DNA of 64,000 nt from positions 186,001 to 250,000 of the forward strand of contig NZ_VMBG01000001.1 in the NCBI RefSeq assembly GCF_007559335.1, in the 5' to 3' direction. How positions within the stretch are numbered: position 1 is the first letter of the stretch; each line of letters opens with the position of its first letter. The translations under genes were made by a program, and so were the position numbers. A model generated the notes under the pieces. It was given only the letters and a program-made list of their open reading frames with translations. It was not told the DNA's origin and made no database searches. The stretch comes from Rariglobus hedericola (GTDB taxonomy: Bacteria > Verrucomicrobiota > Verrucomicrobiia > Opitutales > Opitutaceae). This document shows, piece after piece, positions 1-8,447 of the stretch.

Positions 1-1352
1 TAAGCCAGGCGTGAGGCGATGGCGTGTTCTGACAACGACTGGCGTTGTATTTTATCTCCGGATACGGATGAAGAGATAGCGGAGGTTTCGCCGATAAAAA
101 GAAAGCCGGGGGAAGTCAGGATGGCCTGAAGAGCGACCTGAAGCGCGGCGGCGGGAGAGTCGCCGGATTTTTCGGAGCGTTCGGCGAGGAAGGCGAGGCG
201 GTCGATTTCGGACGGTTTGGGGGGACGGCGGTAAGCGCGGGGGACTAGGGGAGTGAGCACGCGGGCATACCAATCGAAGCGGTTTTCGCCGGGCTTGGGT
301 GCGGCGACCCACGAAGGCAACGGCCCCTCGGGCCGCGTCTGGCCGGGGACGAGATAAGGGCCTTCAAGGCTCGCGTCCTGCAGGTAAAAATTGCGGTCCT
401 GCTGCTTCGTTGTGGCTGTGGGCTCGGCGTAGAAATCGTTGAGGAAGGCGATTTGGATTCGGCTCGGGCCGGCGGGCAGATCGACCTCGATCTTGTGCTG
501 GCGTGGACGGCGGCGGGTGCCATCGGCGGCAAGCTCGGTGATGGGTTTGTCGTCCACCTTTACGGAAAAGCGTGCGGCTTCGTTGCCTGCCGCGTCCTGG
601 GCTACGCGCACGGTGAGCCGGTAGCGACCGGCGGCCGGCGGGGTGATTTTGAACGTAAGGACGGTGTTGGAGAACAAGGCGGCTTCGCCCTCGCTGTTGC
701 TGCCGGTCCACTTTTCGGGCGGGGCGACAAAGATGCGCGGCGGGGGCATCGGGTCGGGAATCACCGCGGCTGCGACTTGCTCGGCGGCGGTGAGGTAACG
801 CTCAAACAGCAGCGGTGAAACGCTGAGCACGCTGGCGATGTGATCGAAGCCGTGGCCGCTGTCATCGTCGGGGAAACTTTCGGCAGGGTTGAACGTGATG
901 CCGAAAAGATCCTGCACGGTGTTTTTGTATTCTTCGCGATTCAGGCGGCGGATGACGACGCGACCGGGATCGGGATTGCGGGGATCGACGGGATGCAATG
1001 TGCGATCGAGCCATGTGATGAACTCCGCGCGCTCGGCCGGCGCGGGCTGAGTGGCATCGGCGGGCGGCATGAGGTTGTTGCTGACATGCCGGAGCACGCG
1101 TTCCCACGCTTCTCGGCTGTCGCTTTGCGGGACAGGCAGGGAAAGACGGTCGAGTGCGAAGTCGCCTTTGCGTGAGCCGCTGTCGTGGCATTCGTAACAC
1201 GTGCGATTGAGGAAAGGCTGTATCCGCCGGTTGAACACAACCTCTGGAGAAGGTGCGCGCACGTGCCACCACCAGTCGGGCCAGGTTTGATGCGCGGCGC
1301 CGCCGAGGATCGCGCAGAACGCGAGCAGCAGGGCGGTGGCAAAGAGGCGCAT
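1..1352 (-). CDS. DUF1592-type planctomycete cytochrome c domain protein (3' end outside window)
   Basis: The frame is open from an ATG at 1352 down to base 1, so the C-terminus lies outside the window. The protein starts with a hydrophobic signal or anchor segment (MRLFATALLLAFCAILGGAA). A single heme-binding CYECH motif follows at about residue 50. Next comes a block beginning RVVIRRLNREEYKNTVQDLF, typical of DUF1587, and near the window edge RAYRRPPKPSEIDRL, typical of DUF1595. This order matches the large multidomain DUF1587/1592/1588/1585 proteins that are abundant in Planctomycetes and Verrucomicrobia; their biochemical role is poorly defined, but the heme motif and signal imply a periplasmic redox-linked protein. 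It is divergent from the cytochrome-domain gene at 1417, so the two probably share a promoter region. Confidence 0.85.
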   Translation of the reverse strand, partial: MRLFATALLLAFCAILGGAAHQTWPDWWWHVRAPSPEVVFNRRIQPFLNRTCYECHDSGSRKGDFALDRLSLPVPQSDSREAWERVLRHVSNNLMPPADATQPAPAERAEFITWLDRTLHPVDPRNPDPGRVVIRRLNREEYKNTVQDLFGITFNPAESFPDDDSGHGFDHIASVLSVSPLLFERYLTAAEQVAAAVIPDPMPPPRIFVAPPEKWTGSNSEGEAALFSNTVLTFKITPPAAGRYRLTVRVAQDAAGNEAARFSVKVDDKPITELAADGTRRRPRQHKIEVDLPAGPSRIQIAFLNDFYAEPTATTKQQDRNFYLQDASLEGPYLVPGQTRPEGPLPSWVAAPKPGENRFDWYARVLTPLVPRAYRRPPKPSEIDRLAFLAERSEKSGDSPAAALQVALQAILTSPGFLFIGETSAISSSVSGDKIQRQSLSEHAIASRLA

Positions 1353-1416
1353 GAGAAAGGAGGGGCGGGGTGCTTCAGGCTTTCCGACGGAGGCAAAACT
1401 ACGTTGGATGGGGAAA

Positions 1417-2190
1417 ATGGACGGTATTACCCTCGAACGTCTCGGCAACCTGCATCTCGTGTTTTTGCACCTACCCATCGGTTTTGTGGTGGCGGCGGTG
1501 CTGCTTGAATTGTGGCGCTGGCGGCGCCCGTCGGTGGAAGGCGCTTGGCTGCAAGGACGTCTGCTGGCGGCCAACGCGGTGGCGTCCTTGTTGACGGCGG
1601 GCGCGGGTTTATTGCTGGCGTCGGGCGGCAATTACTCGGGAGAGGTGCTGGCCCTGCATCGTTGGGCGGGCGTGACGTGCGCGGCTCTGGCGATCGCGGC
1701 TTGGATGGCACATGCGCGAGGCGGCAAATGGGCCGGGCGCGTGATGTTGTTCGCCTTATTGGTCGCGACGATCGTGGCCGGACATCTCGGAGCGACGCTG
1801 ACTCACGGATCGGCCGTGACGGTGTGGTGGCGCACGGAAAAAACGGAGTCAAAGAAGACCACCGTGGCGGTGCATCCGATCGCGGCCGATGCACCGGTGT
1901 TTGAAAAAGAAATACGTCCGCTGCTGGAGCGTTCGTGTTTCGAGTGCCACGGGCCGCTCAAGGCCCGCGGACGCCTGCGACTCGACACACGCGAGGCGGC
2001 GCTGGCGGGTGGCAAGAGCGGGCTGCCGGCCATCACGCCGGGCAAGCCGGAGGCGAGCGAATTGCTGCGCCGCATTAAACTGCCACGCGACGATGATGAG
2101 GCGATGCCCGCTGGAGACGCGCTGGAGCTGACTCCTGCGGAGATTGCGCGGCTGGAGAAATGGATCGTGGACGGCGCGTCCTGGCGCTGA
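1417..2190 (+). CDS. Membrane protein with DUF2231-like helices and a C-terminal cytochrome c domain
   Basis: About four hydrophobic helices occupy the first 130 residues (starting NLHLVFLHLPIGFVVAAVLL), a pattern like DUF2231 membrane domains. A short linker leads to a periplasmic planctomycete-type cytochrome c domain with a single CFECH heme motif, followed by the family signature KARGRLRLDTREAALAGG and a MPAGDAL segment. I chose the ATG at 1417 because GGATGGGGA lies just upstream. An ATG at 1408 is also in frame, while the longest ORF start (1336) would overlap the divergent gene. The stop is only 10 bases from the convergent gene at 2201. Function is probably electron transfer or heme-dependent sensing at the membrane; this is inference. 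Confidence 0.8.
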   Translation: MDGITLERLGNLHLVFLHLPIGFVVAAVLLELWRWRRPSVEGAWLQGRLLAANAVASLLTAGAGLLLASGGNYSGEVLALHRWAGVTCAALAIAAWMAHARGGKWAGRVMLFALLVATIVAGHLGATLTHGSAVTVWWRTEKTESKKTTVAVHPIAADAPVFEKEIRPLLERSCFECHGPLKARGRLRLDTREAALAGGKSGLPAITPGKPEASELLRRIKLPRDDDEAMPAGDALELTPAEIARLEKWIVDGASWR

Positions 2191-2200
2191 GCCTGCCCGA

Positions 2201-3166
2201 TTACTTGGCGGGCGTCGCGGCGGCAGCACCGGCGGTTGTGCCCTTGGCGTTGCTGGTATTGGCGCGCATCAACTCACGGATCTGTTGCTGGGCTTTTTGC
2301 TCGGACTGAAGCTGGGTCAAGGCGGATACCTGATCGGGGGTGAGCACGCTCTTGGCCTGTGCGATGACAGCATCGCTGATGGTCGCGCGGTTGCCGCCGC
2401 CCCAGTTGCCTGGGCCGCCACCGCCGCCCTGATCGTTGGTGGATGCGGTGCTGCTAGTGGCGAGGGCGCTGACGAGGAAGTCGCTTTGCGTGCTGTTGAG
2501 CGGCGTGGATGAGTAGCTTAGGCGCTGGTCGAGTTGGGAAACCAAGGCACGCTGGGACTGGGTGGTTTCGTAATTTTGATATTGGTTGAAGGCCGTCTCG
2601 CCGAGGGCGGTCTTGATGCTGGAGTCGACCTCGGACTGGGCCTCGTCGGTCATCTTGCGAAGTTCGTCGCGATTTTCGCGGGCGTTGAGGCCGCTCTCGC
2701 GGGCGGCAGTCATCACATCCATGCGGGCGGTCTGGCGCTCAATGAGGAGGTCTTTGAACTTCTCCAATTGGGCGGGGGACAGATTAAGCTTTTTGAAAAG
2801 ATCGGCGTAGCGGCCGTCGAGGGCGGCGCGTTGCTGAACGGACATGGCTTGCGCAAACTCGGGATTGGCCATGAGGGCGGCGAAGTTGGGGCGGTTGTTG
2901 TTGCCGCCGCGCTGGCGCTGACGGGCTTCGGCCTCTTCGGTGTTCGCGGCCGGTTCGATTTCGGCGGGCGTGGTGGTCGCGGGAGCAGTGAAGGAGGCGG
3001 CGATCGGGGCGGGCTTGGGTTTGACGGTTGCGGCGGCGGCGGAGGCCTTGAGCAGTTCGTTTTGCAGGGCGGTCAGGCGGCGGCTTTGGCTCCAGGCGAT
3101 CAGACCGGACGAAATCGTGGCGACGGCGAGGAGGATGATGAGGTAGTTTTTGACCTTGGGCGACAT
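2201..3166 (-). CDS. Membrane-anchored protein with Q/K-rich helical region and Gly-rich linker
   Basis: A 321-residue protein of unknown function. The ATG at 3166 gives MSPKVKNYLIILLAVATISS, a short basic N-terminus followed by one transmembrane helix. After an Ala/Pro-rich stretch and RQRQRGGNNN, a helical region LNLSPAQLEKFKDLLIERQTARMD resembles the LTxxQ-type helical repeats of Spy/CpxP periplasmic chaperones, and a second such helix (VLTPDQVSALTQLQSEQKAQQ) lies near the C-terminus. Between them is a Gly-rich linker GGGGGPGNWGGG. I infer a periplasmic, membrane-tethered helical protein; the Spy-like resemblance is weak. Confidence 0.7.
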   Translation of the reverse strand: MSPKVKNYLIILLAVATISSGLIAWSQSRRLTALQNELLKASAAAATVKPKPAPIAASFTAPATTTPAEIEPAANTEEAEARQRQRGGNNNRPNFAALMANPEFAQAMSVQQRAALDGRYADLFKKLNLSPAQLEKFKDLLIERQTARMDVMTAARESGLNARENRDELRKMTDEAQSEVDSSIKTALGETAFNQYQNYETTQSQRALVSQLDQRLSYSSTPLNSTQSDFLVSALATSSTASTNDQGGGGGPGNWGGGNRATISDAVIAQAKSVLTPDQVSALTQLQSEQKAQQQIRELMRANTSNAKGTTAGAAAATPAK

Positions 3167-3215
3167 GTGGAGGAATGACGCACAGGCGAGGCGTCGGGTT
3201 TCATTTAGAGTGTAA

Positions 3216-3251
3216 AAGAAAACGGCCGGCAACCCGAAGGTTACCGGCCGT
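3216..3251 (-). terminator. Rho-independent terminator of topB
   Basis: An inverted repeat at 3222-3251 (arms ACGGCCGG-AACC and GGTT-CCGGCCGT around a short loop) is followed, reading the minus strand, by the T-rich tract TTTCTTTTACA. It lies 40 bases after the topB stop codon. Confidence 0.8.
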
Positions 3252-3290
3252 GCGCAGCGCGACCCGAACGGGTTGCGGCTTATGTCCAGA

Positions 3291-6095
3291 TCAGCGCGAG
3301 GGGAATTCGAACTCGGCCTTCTTTTTGTCCTTAGAGAGCGTCAGGTAGGCGCTGAAGGTCGTGCCGCGCTTCGAGAGCAGGCCTTCGATGAGGCCGGTCT
3401 TGCCCATCTCGACGAGACGTTCGACCTCGTCCACGGGGAGTTCTTTTCCGCAGAGAATGCGTTTCAATTCAAACACGGTGCGCGGGGTGCCGTCGGCCTG
3501 AGGCTTTACGACTACAAACGCGTCGGGCGTGAGGTAGAGGTCGCCGTCGTGCAGTTTGCTCTCGCCGAGCTTCTGGGCCTTGGTGATGTCGAGAGGCTCC
3601 TTCTTTTTCCGCGGAGTCTTGACCGAGCCGTCGGCGTTTTTACGAGGAGCGCGGGGCGGGAATTCCCAGGCGATCTTCGGGCCGACGCGGAGGAGGAAGG
3701 CATCGAAGGGACGGCCTTTCTTGGAGGTGAAACCTTGGATGAGACCGGTCTTTTTGGCCGGGCCGACGAGGTCGATGGCCATCTCGCGGGTGATGGGCTT
3801 TTGACACATCAGGCGGCCGACTTTGAAGGACTCGGTCCATTCGCCGTCCACTTTTTCGCGGAGAATGTAGCTGGTGGGGCCTTCGCAGAGCTCGGCGCCG
3901 GTCTCGGGATCGGTCCAAAACGGTTCGAGGGTGTTGACGTCTACCTTGGCGCCGAAATCGAGCTCGGCCTTTTTCTGGCCGGGCTTCTTTTCGTCGTCGA
4001 CGATCTTGATCTTGGAGGGGAAGCGGTTGCCGGTCTTGGCGGAAACGAAGCCGTCGAGGGGGCCGATTTCGCCGGTGGCGACGAGCTGGCGGACCTCGGA
4101 CTCGTCGAGTTTACGGCCGCTCATCACCTTGTAGATGGAGAGCACGCCATCGCGGGAACGGAAGGCGCGGAGGGTTTCGAGCATGGGCTCGCCGTCGGTG
4201 GGCGAGACGATGTCGGTGACGCGGGAGTTGGACTCGTTTTCCTCGAAGGTTTTGGTGCGTTCGACGATGCCCTTGGTGACCTCGATGATTTCCTGCATGA
4301 ACTGGTCACGCGGGTATTTGTTTTGCTCCATCTGGCGAAGCTTGGACTCCCATTCGCCGGTCATGTCGGGCTTGGTGAGGGCGTCGGCCTGGACGGCGTG
4401 GAGGAACTCGATGACAGACTCGGCTTTCGTCGTAGGAGCGAGTTCGCGCTGGTTGCGCTCCATATACTTCTGGTTGATCAGGCCTTCGATGGTGTCGGCG
4501 CGGGTCGCCGGGGTGCCGAGACCGCGTTCTTTCATGGCGTCGGCCATGGCCTCGTCGTCGACGAGCTTGCCGGCACCTTCCATGGCGGAGAGGAGCGTGG
4601 CTTCCGTGTAGCGGGGCGGCGGCTTGGTCGTCTCGGTGTGAAGCGTGGAGGTTGAAGTGACGGCCTTGGAGTTGTCCGAGGGAGAGAGCGCGGGGAGGGC
4701 TTTGGAGTCGGGAGAGTCATCGTCCACGACGGTCTTATTATATACCGCGAGCCAGCCGGGAGCGGTGAGGACTTTGCCCTCGGTCTTGAAATCGTGGCCG
4801 GGAGCGACGGTCGAGATGCGCGTGGTGATGTCGAATTCGGCGGACGGGAAGAACGTCGCGACGAAACGGCGGGCGATCATATCGTAGACCTTGGCTTCCA
4901 TCTCATCGAGATTCGACGGGGCGGTGGTGGTCGGGATGATCGCAAAGTGATCCGAGATCTGCGCGTTGTTGAAGATGCGCTTGTTGGGCTTCAGCCAACC
5001 TTGAGCGAGGATGGTATCGGCGTGTTTACCGAGTTCGCCGGAGAGATTGGTGAGCGTCTGACGCACGGTGGGGATGTAATCCTCGGGGAGCGCGCGGGAG
5101 TCAGTTCTCGGGTAGGTGATGGCCTTGTGGCGCTCGTAGAGAGCCTGGGCGATCTGCAGCGTGCGACGGGCGGGGAGACCGAAACGACCGTTGGCCTCGC
5201 GCTGGAGCGTGGTGAGGTCGTAAAGACGCGGGCTGGCCTGATTGGAGGCCTTTTTCTCTTCGCGGACGGAGGCAGGAGGCTGGCCTTGGCAAGCGGCGAG
5301 GACGGCCTCGGCCATGGCTTTGTCCCAGACGCGGTCGATGCGATCATGCTCGTCGTTTTCGGCTTTTTTGAAATTGGCGCGTTGGTAAAAGCCCTCGTAG
5401 CTGCCCTTGGCTACGGTGAACTCGGCGGTGACGCGCCAGAAAGGACGGGGCTTGAAGTTGCGGATTTCGAGCTCGCGGTTGAAAACGATGGCGAGGGTGG
5501 GGGTTTGCACGCGGCCGACGGAGGCGACGTTGCCGGCGCGGGAGCCGAACATGCGCTTGGTGAGGGCGCGGGTGCCGTTGATACCGATGAGCCAGTCGCT
5601 TTCGGAACGGCAGCGGGCTGCGTCGGCGAGGCCGGCCATTTGTTCGCCGTCGCGGAGCTTGGAGAAGGCGAGCTGGATGCCCTCGGTGGTCATCGTTTGC
5701 ATCCAGGCGCGCTTTATGGGTAGCTTGGATTTGGCGAGCTGGTAGAGGTAGGCGAAAATGAGTTCACCCTCACGACCGGCGTCGCACGCATTGATGACTT
5801 GGTCGATGTCGTCGCGGGCGAGGAGCTTCTTAAGGTGGGTGAAGCGCTCCTTGGAATCGGCGATGGGCTTAAGGCCGAATTTTTCGGGGATGATGGGAAG
5901 CACCTCGAGGCGCCAGAAACCGTATTTCTTTTTGTCGATGTCCTCGGGCATCTCGAGTTCCACCAAGTGACCCACGGCGGAGGAGATGACGAATTCGTCG
6001 TTCTCGAAGTGGTCGCCTTTCTTGGGGATTTTACCGAGGGCCTTGGCTAAATCTGCAGCCACGGACGGCTTCTCGGCGATGATGAGGGACTTCAT
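3291..6095 (-). CDS. topB: DNA topoisomerase III (type IA) with three C-terminal repeats
   Basis: Type IA topoisomerase that cleaves one DNA strand and passes another through, used for decatenation and recombination intermediates. The N-terminal TOPRIM domain shows EKPSVA (residues 8-13) and the acidic DAGREGELI (105-113). The catalytic tyrosine is in ITYPRTDSR near residue 327, and the GLGTPATRA motif typical of the family follows at about 530. After the core there are three copies of the small topoisomerase C-terminal repeat, each with a GLI-GF-SK-G-F-A type core (for example TGLIEGLLSKRGTTF). At 934 residues it is longer than E. coli TopB (about 650). The gene stands alone, with a terminator behind it. 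Confidence 0.93.
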   Translation of the reverse strand: MKSLIIAEKPSVAADLAKALGKIPKKGDHFENDEFVISSAVGHLVELEMPEDIDKKKYGFWRLEVLPIIPEKFGLKPIADSKERFTHLKKLLARDDIDQVINACDAGREGELIFAYLYQLAKSKLPIKRAWMQTMTTEGIQLAFSKLRDGEQMAGLADAARCRSESDWLIGINGTRALTKRMFGSRAGNVASVGRVQTPTLAIVFNRELEIRNFKPRPFWRVTAEFTVAKGSYEGFYQRANFKKAENDEHDRIDRVWDKAMAEAVLAACQGQPPASVREEKKASNQASPRLYDLTTLQREANGRFGLPARRTLQIAQALYERHKAITYPRTDSRALPEDYIPTVRQTLTNLSGELGKHADTILAQGWLKPNKRIFNNAQISDHFAIIPTTTAPSNLDEMEAKVYDMIARRFVATFFPSAEFDITTRISTVAPGHDFKTEGKVLTAPGWLAVYNKTVVDDDSPDSKALPALSPSDNSKAVTSTSTLHTETTKPPPRYTEATLLSAMEGAGKLVDDEAMADAMKERGLGTPATRADTIEGLINQKYMERNQRELAPTTKAESVIEFLHAVQADALTKPDMTGEWESKLRQMEQNKYPRDQFMQEIIEVTKGIVERTKTFEENESNSRVTDIVSPTDGEPMLETLRAFRSRDGVLSIYKVMSGRKLDESEVRQLVATGEIGPLDGFVSAKTGNRFPSKIKIVDDEKKPGQKKAELDFGAKVDVNTLEPFWTDPETGAELCEGPTSYILREKVDGEWTESFKVGRLMCQKPITREMAIDLVGPAKKTGLIQGFTSKKGRPFDAFLLRVGPKIAWEFPPRAPRKNADGSVKTPRKKKEPLDITKAQKLGESKLHDGDLYLTPDAFVVVKPQADGTPRTVFELKRILCGKELPVDEVERLVEMGKTGLIEGLLSKRGTTFSAYLTLSKDKKKAEFEFPSR

Positions 6096-6161
6096 GTAGA
6101 TGCGAGCGGTTACGGGGCGAGGCGGGCGATTTCAAGGTTTTGTTTTTTTCGTGACCCGAGT

Positions 6162-6644
6162 TTAACGCCGCAAACGCGGGTCGATGGCGAAGCCGACGGG
6201 CGTGGCGATCACGAGTTGAGCGAAGCGCGGATGGGCGGGATTTAAGAGGAGATTGAACTCCTGCGGGACGATCGCGCTGGGGACGGAAAGCGCGAGGTGT
6301 CGGCCGGCTTTCAGCCATTCGTCACCGATGCGACGGGTTTCAGTGAGATGGGGTAGCGGGCCGGGGAATGAGTATTGTCCGGGCAGGACGGCGGTGGCGA
6401 TGTCGTCGGCGGACAGGTGGACCGAAAACGCGATGAAGCGTGGCAACGGCAAGGCGTTGTCCAGATGCACGAGGGTTTCGAGCGAGGCGAGCGCGAGGGA
6501 CGTGCTCGTATATACGACGCGGTGGCCGATGGAATTCCAGCGTCCGCCGTAGATGCGTGCGCCCTCGCCGTCGAACGCGGTTTCGAGGTGCCTCTCTTTC
6601 ACCATCCGCCACACGCGCACAAAGGCGGCGGAGGGTTCAGACAT
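6162..6644 (-). CDS. RES-domain toxin
   Basis: RES-domain toxin of a RES-Xre type II toxin-antitoxin pair; characterised relatives degrade NAD+ and arrest growth. The 160-residue protein shows the family landmarks: an N-terminal VWRMV, the Arg/Tyr segment ARIYGGRWNS, and VVYTSTSLALASLETLVHL, which contains the conserved Glu. The length is normal for the family. The start codon overlaps the 3' end of the antitoxin gene by 8 bases (6637-6644), implying translational coupling, and the antitoxin is translated first. No sign of decay. Confidence 0.88.
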   Translation of the reverse strand: MSEPSAAFVRVWRMVKERHLETAFDGEGARIYGGRWNSIGHRVVYTSTSLALASLETLVHLDNALPLPRFIAFSVHLSADDIATAVLPGQYSFPGPLPHLTETRRIGDEWLKAGRHLALSVPSAIVPQEFNLLLNPAHPRFAQLVIATPVGFAIDPRLRR

Positions 6645-7086
6645 AGACGCCGTGTTCGATGCGACCGATCAGGTATTCGACCTCGCGGGCGCCCGTCTCG
6701 CTCTCGGCAAAATCGAGAGGGACGCGACCCTGCAAGCCGAGGGCGGGGCGACGCAGCCACACGCGGGCGGTGGCGGCATCGCCATCGTGCAATTCGACCG
6801 CGAGCCAGTAGAGGCGGGCGTAGCGCATGATGCGGTCGCCATGCGAAGGATCGAGCGGCTCGCGGTGCTTGCGGCGACGGGCCAAGGTGGCGACCGAGAT
6901 ACCGATCTTGCGGGCCATGTCTTCGACGGTGAGGCCGAGTAATTCGCGCAAGGCATCGAACTCAAGGACGGGCAAACCCTGCAGGATACGATCGACGATG
7001 GCAGCGGGATCGGCGGGAGCCGTGGCGGTGGCCTCATTTAATACCCACGCCTCGGCATCATCTAATTTACGAGGTGTGTATTTCAT
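6637..7086 (-). CDS. Xre/MbcA/ParS-type antitoxin
   Basis: Antitoxin partner of the RES toxin, expected to neutralise it and repress the operon. Residues 50-75 (LLGLTVEDMARKIGISVATLARRRK) form the Xre-like helix-turn-helix. The C-terminal part (VWLRRPALGLQGRVPLDFAE, then EVEYLIGRIEHGVYV) matches the MbcA/ParS/Xre toxin-binding domain, in which a Gly/Leu-rich turn is followed by a VEYLI-GRIEHG helix ending the protein. Start ATG at 7086. A near-perfect palindrome lies 16 bases upstream and is a good candidate for its autoregulatory operator. Confidence 0.88.
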   Translation of the reverse strand: MKYTPRKLDDAEAWVLNEATATAPADPAAIVDRILQGLPVLEFDALRELLGLTVEDMARKIGISVATLARRRKHREPLDPSHGDRIMRYARLYWLAVELHDGDAATARVWLRRPALGLQGRVPLDFAESETGAREVEYLIGRIEHGVYV

Positions 7087-7101
7087 TTGATGAGCATTTT
7101 A

Positions 7102-7121
7102 CTCTCAAATGAGAGAGTCAA
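7102..7121 (-). promoter_or_regulatory. Palindromic operator and -35-like element of the RES-Xre operon
   Basis: CTCTCA-AA-TGAGAG (7102-7115) is a perfect 6-bp inverted repeat with a two-base centre. Directly next to it on the minus strand is TTGACT (complement of 7116-7121), a 5/6 match to a -35 hexamer, so a repressor bound here would block RNA polymerase. Autoregulation by the Xre antitoxin is inferred from position and family behaviour. Confidence 0.6.
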
Positions 7122-7135
7122 TGAATTTGGGCATG

Positions 7136-7164
7136 AAAAACGGCAGGTCTTGTGGGACCTGCCG
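7136..7164 (-). terminator. Terminator of the class V aminotransferase gene
   Basis: Nine-bp stem CGGCAGGTC/GACCTGCCG (7141-7149 and 7156-7164) followed on the minus strand by TTTTT (7136-7140). It insulates the aminotransferase from the toxin-antitoxin operon downstream. Confidence 0.8.
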
Positions 7165-7206
7165 TCGAGGACGGAATAGACTGATACAGTGCTACTAAAG
7201 TCGGCC

Positions 7207-8301
7207 TTAAGCGGCGGGGGCAGCCTTGGGGGTCTTAGCCAAAGCGGCATCGAGGGCCTTGATGAGCTCGGCGATGGTCGCGTCGGTTTCGTCACCCATA
7301 TTGGAGATACGGAAGGTCTTGCCCTTCAGTTTTCCGTAGCCGCCGTCGATCACGAGCTTGTGCTCGGACTTGAGGATCTTGTTCAGCGCACCGAGATCGA
7401 TGTTCTGGGTGTTGGCGAAGCAGTTCAGCGCAACCGAGCCGTAGCCTTCCTTCGGGAACAGCTTGAAGCCCTTCGAGAAGATGAAGTCCTGCACGGTCTT
7501 GTTGAGGCGGGCGTGGCGGGCGTAGCGGTTCTCGATGCCCTCGGCCATGATGTCCTCAAGCTTGGACTTGAGAGCGTAGATCAAGGCGATGCATGGTGTG
7601 CTCGGGGTCATGCCGTTCTCGTGGTTCTTTTGGAACTCGATCAGGTCGAAATAATAACCGCGGTCCTTGGCGAGGGCGGAGCGCTCAAGGGCCTTTTTGG
7701 AAACCGTTATGAGCGCGAGGCCAGGAGGCATCGCGAGGGCCTTCTGCGAGCCGGTGATGATGATATCGATGCCGAGTTCGTCCTTCTTGATCGGAACGAC
7801 GGTAAACGACGAAACGGTATCGATGATCGAAATGACGTCGGGGAACTCGCGGAGGACGGCGGCGAGCGCGTTGATGTCGCTCATCGTGCCGGTGGAAGTC
7901 TCGTTGTGAATGATGGTGACGCAGTCGTAGGCGCCGGTGGCCAGTTCCTTGCGGACGGCCTCGGGATCGACGGGCTGGCCCCACTCGGCTTTGAGAGCGG
8001 TAGCTTGTTTGCCGCAGCGCAGGGCGACGTCGTTCCATTTGTCGGAGAATGCGCCGTTCATGCAGTTGAGCACCTTCTTCTGGCAGACGTTACGCAGGGC
8101 GCCTTCCATGACACCCCAGGCGGAACTCGTGGAGATATACACCGGATCCTTGGTGTAGAAGAGCGCCTGCAAGTCCGGTTGGATGGAATTGTAGAGCGCC
8201 ACGAAATCGGTGCTGCGGTGACCAATCATCGGCTGCGCCATGGCGCGAAGCGTCTTGTCGGAGACGGCGATGGGACCGGGAATGAACAGTTTGTAGCTCA
8301 T
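7207..8301 (-). CDS. PLP-dependent class V aminotransferase (alanine/serine-glyoxylate type)
   Basis: A 364-residue aminotransferase of the class V (AGT/SPT) fold. The ATG at 8301 gives MSYKLFIPGPIAVSDKTLRA; the PGP motif near the N-terminus is typical of this family. HNETSTGTMSDI is the signature of alanine-glyoxylate and serine-pyruvate aminotransferases, and the PLP-binding lysine is in ITGSQKALAMPPGLALI. The Ala/Lys-rich tail is a lineage feature. In organisms lacking classical SerC this family can also supply phosphoserine aminotransferase activity, so the substrate cannot be fixed from sequence. Divergent from lpxK. Confidence 0.85.
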   Translation of the reverse strand: MSYKLFIPGPIAVSDKTLRAMAQPMIGHRSTDFVALYNSIQPDLQALFYTKDPVYISTSSAWGVMEGALRNVCQKKVLNCMNGAFSDKWNDVALRCGKQATALKAEWGQPVDPEAVRKELATGAYDCVTIIHNETSTGTMSDINALAAVLREFPDVISIIDTVSSFTVVPIKKDELGIDIIITGSQKALAMPPGLALITVSKKALERSALAKDRGYYFDLIEFQKNHENGMTPSTPCIALIYALKSKLEDIMAEGIENRYARHARLNKTVQDFIFSKGFKLFPKEGYGSVALNCFANTQNIDLGALNKILKSEHKLVIDGGYGKLKGKTFRISNMGDETDATIAELIKALDAALAKTPKAAPAA

Positions 8302-8447
8302 GGGCGTGTGTGTGATCCACCGGCGACGTTCACCGGCGGTTGACAGCAACTGGCAGAGGATTGAGTTGCGTGACCCGGCTTGCGACGTGGTAGAACGTTC
8401 AGCCAAGCCCTTCCGCACACCCACCGTCAACACCCTAATCCGCCCGC

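Noticed and set aside
3273-4655. 460-residue plus-strand ORF inside topB
   Set aside because: Low-complexity antisense frame opposite TopB; no signal or domain.
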